DNA of 18,627 nucleotides, taken from Salinisphaeraceae bacterium UBA4764. Its GTDB lineage: Bacteria; Pseudomonadota; Gammaproteobacteria; Nevskiales; Salinisphaeraceae. Position numbers and translations under genes: made by a program. Location: contig DHHU01000032.1 in NCBI GenBank assembly GCA_002403445.1, positions 256 to 18,882 on the forward strand. Reading direction: 5' to 3'. The notes beneath the pieces are model-generated. The model made no database searches. It saw nothing but the letters and a program-made list of their open reading frames with translations, and was not told the DNA's origin. This document shows, piece after piece, positions 1-7,626 of this stretch. How positions within the stretch are numbered: the stretch's first letter is position 1; every line of letters starts with the position of its first letter.

Positions 1-331
1 ATCATTTACCCGCAAGTCTGGAAGTCTGACAAATGGGAACGAGGGCAAGATGGGCGACAAGGAGGTATTTGATCTAATGTATGCGCCCTATATGTTTGGA
101 TAAATCTTCTGCTCGCATGAAAGCGACACCTATCAAAGAGCTTTCATACACCACTGCGTGCGAGCGGAGAACATAGCGCGCCAACTATATACCAGCGGAT
201 TGGCTCGCCGAGCTGGAAATGTTGGTGGATTTTATTCCGAACATTGGTTCTCAACATAATTGTAGCCAATACAGTGCCACTGCTAAAAAGTACAGAGCAG
301 CAACCGAATCCACTATAAGCCGTTGTTTTGT
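1..331. other. Left-edge stretch without a supportable gene
   Basis: I see no convincing gene here. By hand count GC is about 46% over positions 1-300, visibly lower than the genes to the right. Two plus-strand frames are open from the window edge and stop at 70-72 and 101-103. Either could be the last codons of a gene starting outside the window, but I recognise neither. A nested inverted repeat is visible: gctcgca at 111-117 pairs with tgcgagc at 159-165, and atgaaag at 117-123 pairs with ctttcat at 141-147. It has no adjacent T-run, so I do not call it a terminator. The stretch lies directly past the 3' end of the tRNA-Thr gene. Confidence 0.5.
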
Positions 332-408
332 TGGTGCCGGGGAGAGGATTCGAACCTCCGACCTACTAATTACGAATCAGTTGCTCTACCGAACTGAGCT
401 ACCCCGGC
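332..408 (-). tRNA. tRNA-Thr (anticodon CGU)
   Basis: The minus strand folds as a complete tRNA. The acceptor stem is GCCGGGG (402-408) paired with CCCCGGC (336-342), followed by discriminator A (335) and an encoded CCA (332-334). The D arm is GCTC...GAGC. The anticodon stem ACTGA/TTAGT encloses the loop TTCGTAA, placing CGT at positions 34-36, which reads the threonine codon ACG. The T loop is the standard TTCGAAT. CGU-anticodon tRNA-Thr is the minor isoacceptor that supplements UGU and GGU species. It is transcribed away from the tRNA-Ser gene. No clear Rho-independent terminator follows its 3' end. Confidence 0.95.
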
Positions 409-418
409 TATGGGCGGG

Positions 419-448
419 AGTATAGGCCACGCAACCAAGTTGCAGCAA
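419..448 (-). promoter_or_regulatory. Candidate sigma-70 promoter for tRNA-Thr
   Basis: On the minus strand a TATACT -10 box (complement of 419-424) lies 10 bases before the mature tRNA 5' end. A weak -35 (TTGCTG, complement of 443-448) sits at 18-base spacing. The stretch between the -10 box and the tRNA is GC-rich (CCCGCCC), a discriminator typical of stable-RNA promoters under stringent control. The control is inferred from that composition alone. Confidence 0.45.
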
Positions 449-489
449 TCCTTTCGGGTGTATGGCGAATGCGGTGTTGTACTGTATTG

Positions 490-518
490 TTGCACGTGAC
501 GGCGACGGCATTGACAAT
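490..518 (+). promoter_or_regulatory. Candidate sigma-70 promoter for tRNA-Ser
   Basis: TTGCAC (490-495) and GACAAT (513-518) are separated by 17 bases, giving 3 or 4 matches of 6 to each consensus box. Transcription would start about 10 bases before the mature tRNA-Ser end at 537. A perfect TTGACA also occurs at 511-516, but no -10 box lies at the right distance downstream. Confidence 0.35.
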
Positions 519-536
519 GCACGCCGTATACGGACC

Positions 537-627
537 GGAGGGGTGGCAGAGTGGTCGATTGCAGCGGTCTTGAAAACCGCCGAGGGTTTATAGCCCTCCG
601 TGGGTTCGAATCCCACCCCCTCCGCCA
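537..627 (+). tRNA. tRNA-Ser (anticodon UGA)
   Basis: Acceptor stem GGAGGGG (537-543) pairs with CCCCTCC (617-623), followed by discriminator G (624) and an encoded CCA (625-627). The anticodon stem GCGGT/ACCGC holds the loop CTTGAAA with TGA at 34-36, reading UCA and other UCN serine codons. The long variable arm (GAGGG...CCCTC) is the class II hallmark of tRNA-Ser. A run of six T at 634-639 follows closely and may help termination. The gene converges on dapE, whose stop codon lies 17 bases downstream. Confidence 0.96.
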
Positions 628-644
628 ATTCCGTTTTTTGGCAG

Positions 645-1796
645 TTAGCCGGTCAAGAGTTCGGCCAAAATGTCGCCATAGATGGCCGCCAATTGATCCG
701 GATCGGTGGAAGCTACTCGCTCGTCTATTTGATGGATCGTGGCATTGACTGGGCCGATTTCGACCACTTCGGCGCCGGTTGGCGCGATGTAGCGCGCGTC
801 GGATGTGCCCCCGGCGGTGGATAGCTGGGGTGTCCGGCCTTTTTGGGTTCGGATAGCTTGGCGGGCGGCGTCGATAAGGGCCCCGTGCCGGGTTACGAAG
901 GGCTCCCCCGAACAGCGCCATTGGACGCCGTTCGGGTCGATGCCGTGGGCGTAGCAGCGTTGCTCGATGCTTCTTTGAATTGTTGCTGCTGACCATTTGG
1001 TATTGAAACGCCAATTGCAGTCGGCTATGGCGCGACCGGGAATGACGTTTTCAGCACCGGTGCCTGCAGCGATGTTGGATATCTGGAAAGACGTGGGCGG
1101 GAAGAGCTCGTCGCCGTCGTCCCACTGGACTGCGACCAGTTCGTCCAGCAATCCGATAAGTCGGTGTCCGGCGTTGTCGGCCATTTGGGGATAGGCCACG
1201 TGGCCCTGGTGACCCTCGACGCTGATGCGCGCGTTAAGGCTGCCCCGGCGACCGACTTTAATGGTATCGCCCAGCGTCTGAACCGCCGTCGGCTCGCCGA
1301 CGACACAGTAGTCGATTTGGATATGGTGTGCTGTCAGCCATTCAACGACTGCGCGGGTGCCGTTCACGGCGGGGCCTTCTTCGTCACTGGTCAGAAGTAC
1401 GCCAATCCGGCCGCGATGATCGGGGTGCGCTGCCCGGAATTGTTCCACTGCGGTGACTATTGCCGCCACGCCGGTTTTCATGTCAGCCGCGCCGCGTCCA
1501 TACAATTGATCATTGTCAATCGCGGCTTGGAATGGCTCGTGCCGCCAATCGGTTGCGTCACCGGGTGGCACCACATCAGTGTGGCCGGCGAAACACAACA
1601 GCGGGCCGCTGGTGGCTTGATCGTCAGGACCGGCAACGGCCCAGAGGTTATCGACATCACCAAAGCGCAGCGCCGTGCATTCAAAGCCGGCGCGTCCTAA
1701 CCGTTCAGCGATAAGCGTCTGGCAGCCGGCGTCGTCGGGCGTCAGCGAGCGTCGTGCGATCAGATCGCGCGTTAGTGCAAGAGCATCGTTGCTCAT
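645..1796 (-). CDS. dapE: Succinyl-diaminopimelate desuccinylase
   Basis: DapE hydrolyses N-succinyl-L,L-diaminopimelate to succinate and L,L-diaminopimelate in the succinylase branch of lysine and peptidoglycan precursor synthesis. It is a cytosolic dinuclear zinc M20 peptidase. The 383-residue protein has the family metal and catalytic residues at a constant offset of five from the E. coli enzyme: H72 and D74 in GHTDVVPPGD, bridging D105 in GRGAADMKTG, E139/E140 in TSDEEGP, E168 in VGEPT, and a C-terminal histidine in NATIHQIDE. The ATG overlaps the stop of the preceding yffB-like gene by four bases (ATGA, 1793-1796), indicating translational coupling. dapD lies two genes upstream, so two steps of the same pathway share the cluster. 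dapC, which acts between them, is not here. Confidence 0.97.
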   Translation of the reverse strand: MSNDALALTRDLIARRSLTPDDAGCQTLIAERLGRAGFECTALRFGDVDNLWAVAGPDDQATSGPLLCFAGHTDVVPPGDATDWRHEPFQAAIDNDQLYGRGAADMKTGVAAIVTAVEQFRAAHPDHRGRIGVLLTSDEEGPAVNGTRAVVEWLTAHHIQIDYCVVGEPTAVQTLGDTIKVGRRGSLNARISVEGHQGHVAYPQMADNAGHRLIGLLDELVAVQWDDGDELFPPTSFQISNIAAGTGAENVIPGRAIADCNWRFNTKWSAATIQRSIEQRCYAHGIDPNGVQWRCSGEPFVTRHGALIDAARQAIRTQKGRTPQLSTAGGTSDARYIAPTGAEVVEIGPVNATIHQIDERVASTDPDQLAAIYGDILAELLTG

Positions 1797-2149
1797 GAGT
1801 TGGGATTGTGACTTAGCAAGAGGTTGTATTGTGTTGCGTTGAATCCGGCTAATAGGTCCCGGCCGGTATCAAGAATCGGCCGTTTGATGAGCCGCACCCG
1901 CGCGGCCATCCAGTAGGCGGGTGACTCGAGGACAGACGCGCGGTCGACCTCTCCAAGCCCGCGCCAAGCCTTAGATCGTTTATTGAGCAGTGTGTCAAGT
2001 TCGATCTTGGCAAGCCAGTTTGTGACGGTTTCTGGCCGAATTCCGTGACGGTCTAAGTCGTGCCATTCGAAATCCATCCCCGCAGATGTAAGCCAGTTTC
2101 GGGCCTGGCGGCATGTGTCGCAGTTGTTGATTCCATACAGTCTGATCAT
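1793..2149 (-). CDS. yffB: ArsC/Spx-family thioredoxin-fold protein (YffB-like)
   Basis: This 118-residue protein belongs to the ArsC/Spx/YffB thioredoxin-fold family. It opens with a beta strand leading into NNCDTCRQA and has the later LLNKRSKAWR and IKRPIL segments shared by the family. E. coli YffB is of similar length and also sits directly upstream of dapE, so orthology is supported by position and sequence. YffB has been described as a glutathione-linked thiol reductase. True arsenate reduction is not implied. Here the catalytic-site motif is CDTC (C10, C13), a CxxC, whereas E. coli YffB has only the first cysteine. The gene overlaps both neighbours by four bases (2146-2149 and 1793-1796), so it is co-translated between dapD and dapE. 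The cellular substrate is unknown. Confidence 0.85.
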   Translation of the reverse strand: MIRLYGINNCDTCRQARNWLTSAGMDFEWHDLDRHGIRPETVTNWLAKIELDTLLNKRSKAWRGLGEVDRASVLESPAYWMAARVRLIKRPILDTGRDLLAGFNATQYNLLLSHNPNS

Positions 2150-2973
2150 TCCACTGCACCGCGCAAAAGGTCGTTGACCGCGACCTTGGCGCGCGTGGCT
2201 TCGTCAACTTTCTTTACGATTACGGCGCAATTCAGATTATAACGACCGCCGTCGCGCGGTAGGCTGCCGGCTACGACGACCGATCCCGGTGGGACTTCGC
2301 CCTGGATAATGGTATCGGCTTCGCGGTCGTAAATGGCAGTCGATGCGCCGATGAATACGCCCATGGAAATGACCGCGCCACGACCGATCCGCACACCCTC
2401 GACGATTTCCGACCGAGCGCCGATGAAGCAGTTGTCTTCCAAGATCGTGGGGGCTGCCTGTAGCGGTTCCAGCACGCCGCCCAGGCCGGCACCGCCGGAT
2501 AGATGCACGTTTTTGCCCACTTGTGCGCAGGAGCCGACAGTGGCCCATGTGTCGATCATGGAGCCGCTCCCCACGTAAGCACCGATGTTCACGTAGCTGG
2601 GCATCAACACCACATTAGGCTCGATGTGGGCACCACGCCGAACAGCGGCTGGCGGCACGACGCGCGCGGCCTGGTTTTCGAACTCAGTGAGCGAATAGTG
2701 AGCATATTTAAGCGGCACCTTGTCGAAATAGCGCGTTTCGGCGCCTTCGATGAGTTCGTTATCGGACAGACGAAACGACACCAGTACGGCTTTTTTGAGC
2801 CAGTCGTTGACGACCCAGCCATCGGCGGTCGGCTCGGCGATGCGTGCACTGCCGGCATCGAGTTGGCCAAGTGCGTCCTCAACAGCGGCGCGCGTGTCGG
2901 CGTCAACGGTTTTTGGACTCAGGCTGTCACGGTTGTCGAACGCTTGTTCGATGAGGTGGCGGGTCTTGGTCAT
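2146..2973 (-). CDS. dapD: 2,3,4,5-tetrahydropyridine-2,6-dicarboxylate N-succinyltransferase
   Basis: DapD transfers succinyl from succinyl-CoA to tetrahydrodipicolinate, committing it to the succinylase route to diaminopimelate. The 275 residues match the usual 274. The N-terminal half is helical. The second half is a left-handed beta helix of hexapeptide repeats, with the diagnostic GAGLGGVLEPLQAAPTILED and GARSEIVEG segments. The ATG at 2971-2973 is the first reasonable start, with a weak GAG-type ribosome site about ten bases upstream. The 75-base gap to glnD holds a minus-strand TAGAAT (3028-3033) and a small inverted repeat (gttac 2998-3002, gtaac 3008-3012). A separate dapD promoter is therefore possible, but no good -35 box is visible. 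It feeds DapE through the missing DapC aminotransferase. Confidence 0.97.
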   Translation of the reverse strand: MTKTRHLIEQAFDNRDSLSPKTVDADTRAAVEDALGQLDAGSARIAEPTADGWVVNDWLKKAVLVSFRLSDNELIEGAETRYFDKVPLKYAHYSLTEFENQAARVVPPAAVRRGAHIEPNVVLMPSYVNIGAYVGSGSMIDTWATVGSCAQVGKNVHLSGGAGLGGVLEPLQAAPTILEDNCFIGARSEIVEGVRIGRGAVISMGVFIGASTAIYDREADTIIQGEVPPGSVVVAGSLPRDGGRYNLNCAVIVKKVDEATRAKVAVNDLLRGAVE

Positions 2974-3048
2974 GGTCGGAATCTCACTGGCTTGATTGTT
3001 ACGGGATGTAACGTGTTGAAGTAGCGCATTCTAAAGGTTGATGGCCGT

Positions 3049-5718
3049 TTAGTTTTGTGACGGGCGATCGAGTTCGACTGTGAGTGCACGGCGCAATTCC
3101 CGCTGTGCAGCTCGCTCCGAAATGGGCGCTCCGTCGCCGTCGGTAATGAAGAACACGTCTTCGGCGCGTTCGCCGATAGTCGCGATCTTGGCGTTTTGGA
3201 GTACGACGCCCTGGCGCCTGAAGACTTCACCGATTTGGGACAGTACCCCGGGCCGGTCAGCAGTAATGATTTCCACCGCTGTGGCACCGCGTTCGGTGTC
3301 GGGCCGGAAATAGATCTGCGTCGGCACGTTGAACTGGCGATGGCGGCGGGACGCGCGCTTCGGTGTGTTGCCGTGATCCGGGTTGGGCGCCGCGATGGCC
3401 CGGATCAGGGCGTCGCGGATCTCGGTTTCACGTTGGGTGCCTTCAATTGGCGAACTGTCGGCTTCGCTGACGACATAGGTATCCAGCGTGTAGCCGTCTT
3501 GTGTGGAGTTGATGCGGGCGTCCTGAACCGATAACCCACTGCGCGCCATGGCGCGAGCGGTGACACCGAAGAGATAATCGCGATCGCGGCAATAGACGAA
3601 CACGATCGTGCCCCGGTCGGCGATATGCTCGATGGATACCAGAGGGTCGGCGCTGTCGTGACAGGCAATGGCCTGAGTCTGGCGGGCGATTTCCTCAGGT
3701 GTATGGCGTAAGAAGTAATCACGATCCAGCCGCGCCCATATCGTCTTGAAATCTGGTGTGTTGACCTTGAAACGCGTCAGCATTGCTGCTGCGGCACTTC
3801 GTGTTTCGGCAATTATTTCGGTTTCGCTTATGGGGCTGTCCAGCCCCCGTTCAAGTACCCGCCGCGTACTGGTGTAGAGCTGGCCGAGCAACGACCGGCG
3901 CCAACCGTTCCAGAGTTCCGGATTGGTGGCACGAATGTCGCAGATCGTGAATATGTAGAGCCGATCTAGCCGCCCGCGGCTGCCAACGACGCGTGCGAAT
4001 TCGTACACGACGTTGATATCGTTTATGTCGCGACGCTGAGCGGTCATCGACATGGTTAGATGATGCCGCACAAGCCAGCAGACCAACTCGGTATCGCCGG
4101 ATGCAATGCCATGTTTATTGCAAAAATCTCGCGCGTCGGACTCTCCCAGTTCGGCATGATCGCCGCCTCGGCCCTTGGCGATGTCGTGCATCAAGCCGGC
4201 GATCGCCATGATTTGCGGCTTATCGAGTTTCTGCATCAAGGCGCTGGCAAAGGGCAGTTCATCGTTAAAGCGTTTGATCAACAGACGGCGCAGGTTGCGC
4301 ACCACGAACAGTGTGTGCTCGTCAACTGTCAAGGTGTGAAACAGATCGTACTGCATACGACCGATAATGCGGCCGAAATTCGGCAGATAGCGGCCGAGAA
4401 TTCCGTAGCGATTCATGCGCCGCAGTGCGCGTGTAACGCCGCTGCGTTGATTCAGGATTTCACTGAACAGCAGTCGACACCTCAGGGAGGCTCGAAAGTC
4501 GTCGTCGATTAGTGCTCGCGCGTCGCGCAGCAGGCGTAGGGTCTCGGCCCGGATGCCGATCAGACGAGGCCGCGTTTGCAAAACATAAAAGATTTCCAGA
4601 ATCGCACTGGGCTGGCGGCTGAAAACCGCGTTGTCCACAGCCTCGATGTAGCCGCCACGAGACTGAAAATTCGTGGTCAAAGTCTTGGGTGGATAAACGC
4701 TGTTCCGGCCAAGCGTTGCTTCTGAAAACAGTTGCAGCAGAATATCACCGAGTGCGGAAAGTGATTTGATCGTACGGTAATATTGCTGCATGAAATGTTC
4801 GACGGCGAGGTTGTTCTCGCTGGCAGTGAAACCGAGTTTGTCGGCCACACCGATTTGGTAGTCGAATAGGAGCCGGTCCTCAGCGCGCTCTGTGAGTGTG
4901 TGCAACACGAAACGTACCTGCCATAAAAACCGCTGGCCTGCGTTCAACTCGTCGAATTCCTGTGCCGTCAGGAATCCCTGATCGACCAAACCGTCGAGCG
5001 TGTCGGTCGCGAAATAGCGCTTGGCCACCCAGGCAATCATCTGGATATCGCGCAACCCGCCCGGCGATTCCTTGATGTTCGGTTCAAGTTGATATGCCGT
5101 TTCGTCGAACCGGGCGTGCCGGGTGTGTTGTTCGTGGCGCTTGGCGTGAAAAAATGCCGCGGCGTCCCAGATTTGATCCGGGCCCGTGGCAGTACGCATA
5201 GCATCAAAAAGCCACGTTTGACCCGCCAGCGCGCGTGATTCCATAAGATTGGTCGCGATCGTGATGTCGGCTTCGGCCCGACTTTTGCATTCTTCGGGTG
5301 AACGCACGCTGTGGCCGATAGCTAGGCCCATATCCCAAGCTTCGGTGATGAACGATTCGATGGCGTTGGCAATGGTGTCGAGGTGTTGTTCGGCATAGAC
5401 GATCAACAAATCGATGTCGGAGTGCGGAAGCAGCTCCGCACGGCCGTAACCACCCACAGCCACTAGACAGGCCGGATCGCTATCGGATAGATGCTGTATC
5501 CAACTGCGGCGTAATACGGCATCGACAAGTTCAGCGCGTGCGCGCACCAGCCACTCGATGTCTGTGCCCTGGGCAAATGCCGCCGCAAGTTCGCTGTCGC
5601 CGGCAGCAAGTTCGGCTTTGAGAACAGCAGGCTCTGGGGTCGCCAGGTTGCGGATTGCCGATAGGCGCGCCTCCCAACCGGTGGGCGCCGCAGGTGAAGA
5701 TGCGGCCGCAGTTTTCAT
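3049..5718 (-). CDS. glnD: Bifunctional uridylyltransferase/uridylyl-removing enzyme GlnD
   Basis: GlnD senses glutamine and uridylylates or deuridylylates PII proteins (GlnB/GlnK), setting nitrogen assimilation in the cytosol. From the ATG at 5716-5718 it is 889 residues, against about 890 in E. coli. Order of domains: nucleotidyltransferase with GGYGRAELLPHSDIDLL (89-105), a linker with ESPGGLRDIQ (217-226), an HD hydrolase domain with LMHDIAKGRGGDHAELG (509-525), and two C-terminal ACT domains that bind glutamine (around 700-770 and 810-885). The frame is open 22 codons further upstream, but that segment lies inside map. The chosen start overlaps the map stop as ATGA (5715-5718) and gives the usual N-terminus. 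All catalytic motifs are intact. Expression is presumably coupled to map. Confidence 0.97.
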   Translation of the reverse strand: MKTAAASSPAAPTGWEARLSAIRNLATPEPAVLKAELAAGDSELAAAFAQGTDIEWLVRARAELVDAVLRRSWIQHLSDSDPACLVAVGGYGRAELLPHSDIDLLIVYAEQHLDTIANAIESFITEAWDMGLAIGHSVRSPEECKSRAEADITIATNLMESRALAGQTWLFDAMRTATGPDQIWDAAAFFHAKRHEQHTRHARFDETAYQLEPNIKESPGGLRDIQMIAWVAKRYFATDTLDGLVDQGFLTAQEFDELNAGQRFLWQVRFVLHTLTERAEDRLLFDYQIGVADKLGFTASENNLAVEHFMQQYYRTIKSLSALGDILLQLFSEATLGRNSVYPPKTLTTNFQSRGGYIEAVDNAVFSRQPSAILEIFYVLQTRPRLIGIRAETLRLLRDARALIDDDFRASLRCRLLFSEILNQRSGVTRALRRMNRYGILGRYLPNFGRIIGRMQYDLFHTLTVDEHTLFVVRNLRRLLIKRFNDELPFASALMQKLDKPQIMAIAGLMHDIAKGRGGDHAELGESDARDFCNKHGIASGDTELVCWLVRHHLTMSMTAQRRDINDINVVYEFARVVGSRGRLDRLYIFTICDIRATNPELWNGWRRSLLGQLYTSTRRVLERGLDSPISETEIIAETRSAAAAMLTRFKVNTPDFKTIWARLDRDYFLRHTPEEIARQTQAIACHDSADPLVSIEHIADRGTIVFVYCRDRDYLFGVTARAMARSGLSVQDARINSTQDGYTLDTYVVSEADSSPIEGTQRETEIRDALIRAIAAPNPDHGNTPKRASRRHRQFNVPTQIYFRPDTERGATAVEIITADRPGVLSQIGEVFRRQGVVLQNAKIATIGERAEDVFFITDGDGAPISERAAQRELRRALTVELDRPSQN

Positions 5719-6482
5719 CGGTCGGCTGCCCCGAGTGTGAGTATTTCGTGGCCGGTTTCTGTCACCAGAATAGTGTGCTCCCACTGCGCTGAAAGCGAAT
5801 GATCGCGCGTGACTACGGTCCAGCCGTCGCCGAGGGTTTTCACGCCCCGCTTGCCGGCGTTGACCATGGGCTCGATGGTAAAGGTCATGCCTGGTATGAG
5901 TTCCATGCCCGTGCCCGGCTCACCGTAATGCAGAACCTGCGGCTGTTCGTGAAAGGCTTCGCCTAGGCCGTGACCGCAGTATTCCCGCACCACTGAAAAA
6001 CGCCGGGCTTCCACATATTGTTGAATGGCGGCACCGATGTCGCCCAGGGTGGCGCCGGGTTTGACCACGTCAATGCCAGCATACAAAGATCCGCGTGCTG
6101 CTTCCGATAACCGCCGGGCTCGGATTGAGGGCTCGCCGGCAAAAAACATGCGCGACGTATCGCCGTGATAGCCATCCTTGATAACCGTGACGTCGATATT
6201 GACGCTGTCGCCTTTCTTGAGCTTCTTATCGCTTGGAATGCCGTGACATACCACGTGATTGACCGATGTACAAACCGATTTGGGGAAACCGTGATAATTC
6301 AGCGGAGCTGGCCTGGTTCCCAATTCGTAAACCATGTAGTTATGACACAGCGTGTTGAGTTCATCGGTGGTCACGCCCGTGACGACATATGGCTCGATCA
6401 TGTCTAGCACCTGGGCGGCCAGGCGACCAGCAACTCGCATCTTATCCTGGGCGGCGGGGCTTTTCGGCGTAACAGTCATCAT
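5715..6482 (-). CDS. map: Type I methionine aminopeptidase
   Basis: Map removes the initiator methionine from nascent proteins when the second residue is small. The 255-residue protein carries the complete set for the type I enzyme in E. coli-like positions: H80 in VCHGIPS, metal ligands D97, D108, H171, E204 and E235, in the motifs IDVTVIKDGYHGDTSRMF, YCGHGLGEAFHEQP, TFTIEPM and QWEHTILVT. Two ATG codons are adjacent (6480-6482 and 6477-6479). A GAGG ribosome site lies 2 bases before the first and 5 before the second, so the second may be the true start. It is divergent from rpsB, its usual partner in this class, and heads the minus-strand cluster. Confidence 0.97.
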   Translation of the reverse strand: MMTVTPKSPAAQDKMRVAGRLAAQVLDMIEPYVVTGVTTDELNTLCHNYMVYELGTRPAPLNYHGFPKSVCTSVNHVVCHGIPSDKKLKKGDSVNIDVTVIKDGYHGDTSRMFFAGEPSIRARRLSEAARGSLYAGIDVVKPGATLGDIGAAIQQYVEARRFSVVREYCGHGLGEAFHEQPQVLHYGEPGTGMELIPGMTFTIEPMVNAGKRGVKTLGDGWTVVTRDHSLSAQWEHTILVTETGHEILTLGAADR

Positions 6483-6570
6483 GGCCTCGAATGGATTGAT
6501 CTTGATTGCGCCGGTCGAGACTTGCGAGTCAATAGTGGCCGGATACCAAGTGGATTGTCGGGCCGTGCTA

Positions 6571-6579
6571 TGTTATAAA
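6571..6579 (+). promoter_or_regulatory. Extended -10 promoter of rpsB
   Basis: TGT followed by TATAAA (6574-6579, five of six matches to TATAAT) forms an extended -10 element. No good -35 box sits 17 bases upstream, which extended -10 promoters tolerate. The rpsB promoter of other gammaproteobacteria is, to my recollection, also of the extended -10 type. The predicted start near 6586 gives a leader of roughly 135 bases, coinciding with the first hairpin. Confidence 0.5.
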
Positions 6580-6583
6580 CCGG

Positions 6584-6720
6584 CTGTCGACATCAATTTT
6601 AGCGTAAGTCGACAGACCAAAAATCCACACGCACTTGCAATACCGGCGACTGGGTGCTCGCGTTTAGGCGCGGGTTGATCGACCGGGAAGTGCGGAGGCC
6701 CAACCCGGAGTCAAAATATT
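6584..6720 (+). promoter_or_regulatory. Structured rpsB mRNA leader, probable S2 autoregulatory element
   Basis: The leader begins with a perfect 8-base inverted repeat, CTGTCGAC (6584-6591) with GTCGACAG (6608-6615), enclosing 16 bases. CTCGCG (6657-6662) can pair with CGCGGG (6669-6674) around a short loop. CGGGTTG (6671-6677) pairs with CAACCCG (6701-6707), placing the ribosome site GGAG (6707-6710) at the foot of a stem. CCGGG (6683-6687) can instead pair with CCCGG (6704-6708), covering part of that site, so the pairings are mutually exclusive. Free S2 is known to repress rpsB-tsf through a conserved 5' leader in gammaproteobacteria. Assignment here rests on position and these pairings, not on a covariance match. 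Confidence 0.5.
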
Positions 6721-7608
6721 ATGTCCGATATCAGCATGCGCCAGTTACTGGAAGCCGGTGTTCACTTTGGCCACCGCACCCGTTATTGGCATCCGCGGAT
6801 GGCCCCTTACATATTCGGCCACCGCAACAAGATTCACATCATCAATCTGGAACAGACACTGCCGCTGATACGTGAAGCCTATAACTACGTATCTCGTTTG
6901 GCAGCCAATGGCGGCACAATTATGTTCGTGGGTACCAAACGTGCTGCTCGCGAATCTGTTGGTGAGCAGGCTAAACGCGCCGGAATGCCGTTTGTCAATC
7001 ATCGCTGGCTCGGTGGCATGTTGACCAATTTCAAGACAGTGCGCAATTCCATTCAGCGCCTCCATGATCTGGAAAAAATGATCGAGGATGGTTCGATCCG
7101 TAAGCTCTCAAAGCGTGAGGGGCTCGATCTCTATCGCGAGCGCGACAAGCTTGAACGCTCAATTGGCGGTATCAAGGAGATGACGAGTCTGCCGGATGCG
7201 CTGTTCGTGATCGATGTAGGCTTTGAAAATATTGCCGTTGCTGAGGCCAAGAAACTGGGGATCCCGGTTGTGGCTGTGGTCGATACTAATTGCGCCCCCG
7301 ACAAAATCGACGTGGTGATCCCCGGCAACGACGACGCGATTCGTGCTATTCGCATTTACGCTTCCACGATGGCCGATGCAGTAATAGCTGGTCGCGGTAG
7401 TAAGGGCAACTTTACTGGGTTCGACGATACGATCGAGGTTTCGGCCGATGGTGCATCACATGATTCGGGCCAATCCGCCGAAGCCGAGCCGACTCAGAAC
7501 TCAGTAATACAAGAGTCCCTGGGCGAAAGCGAACCGGCAGCAACCGCCAGTCTGGGCGATGTGGCCGAAACCGAGACTGATAATGACGGTCAGAAGCCAA
7601 CCCAGTAA
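6721..7608 (+). CDS. rpsB: 30S ribosomal protein S2, with acidic C-terminal tail
   Basis: S2 binds the small subunit late in assembly, next to S1. The protein opens with MRQLLEAGVHFGHRTRYWHP and has the family segments FVGTKRAARE, RWLGGMLTNF and PDALFVIDV, all typical. It is 295 residues, about 54 more than E. coli S2 (241). The extra length is a tail from about residue 235 with 13 Asp/Glu and one Lys, rich in Ser, Thr, Ala and Gly, which looks disordered. The ATG at 6721 is preceded by GGAG at 6707-6710 with a 10-base spacer. The gene heads the plus-strand cluster, is read from the extended -10 promoter, and is followed 18 bases later by tsf. Confidence 0.98.
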   Translation: MSDISMRQLLEAGVHFGHRTRYWHPRMAPYIFGHRNKIHIINLEQTLPLIREAYNYVSRLAANGGTIMFVGTKRAARESVGEQAKRAGMPFVNHRWLGGMLTNFKTVRNSIQRLHDLEKMIEDGSIRKLSKREGLDLYRERDKLERSIGGIKEMTSLPDALFVIDVGFENIAVAEAKKLGIPVVAVVDTNCAPDKIDVVIPGNDDAIRAIRIYASTMADAVIAGRGSKGNFTGFDDTIEVSADGASHDSGQSAEAEPTQNSVIQESLGESEPAATASLGDVAETETDNDGQKPTQ

Positions 7609-7626
7609 GCAATTACAGTTACAGAT

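Noticed and set aside
111..165. Nested inverted repeat as a transcription terminator
   Set aside because: It has a 17-base loop, a large bulge and no T-run on either strand.
219..425. Plus-strand reading frame of 68 codons ending in a peptide like ERIRTSDLL
   Set aside because: It reads through the antisense of the tRNA-Thr gene; such peptides are a familiar false prediction over tRNA genes.
511..516. Perfect TTGACA as the tRNA-Ser -35 box
   Set aside because: The only -10-like sequence downstream (GTATAC, 526-531) is 9 bases away, too close to work as a pair.
370..1014. Minus-strand frame of 214 codons (and a shorter one at 386-628)
   Set aside because: It runs across both tRNA genes and the end of dapE in another frame; the GWDSNPRR-type peptide is the usual translation of a tRNA-Ser complement.
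1164..1700. Plus-strand frame of 178 codons opposite dapE
   Set aside because: It is antisense to a fully conserved gene in GC-rich DNA and resembles no family; its openness follows from dapE codon bias.
2503..3024. Plus-strand frame of 173 codons opposite dapD
   Set aside because: It is antisense to conserved coding sequence, with no ribosome site or recognisable domain.
5719..5784. Extended GlnD N-terminus starting at 5784
   Set aside because: The extra 22 residues lie within map and match no GlnD; the ATG at 5716-5718 gives the normal length and an ATGA overlap.
6527..6532. Minus-strand TTGACT as a map promoter -35
   Set aside because: No acceptable -10 box lies at 16-18 bases; a map promoter must exist nearby but I cannot point to it.
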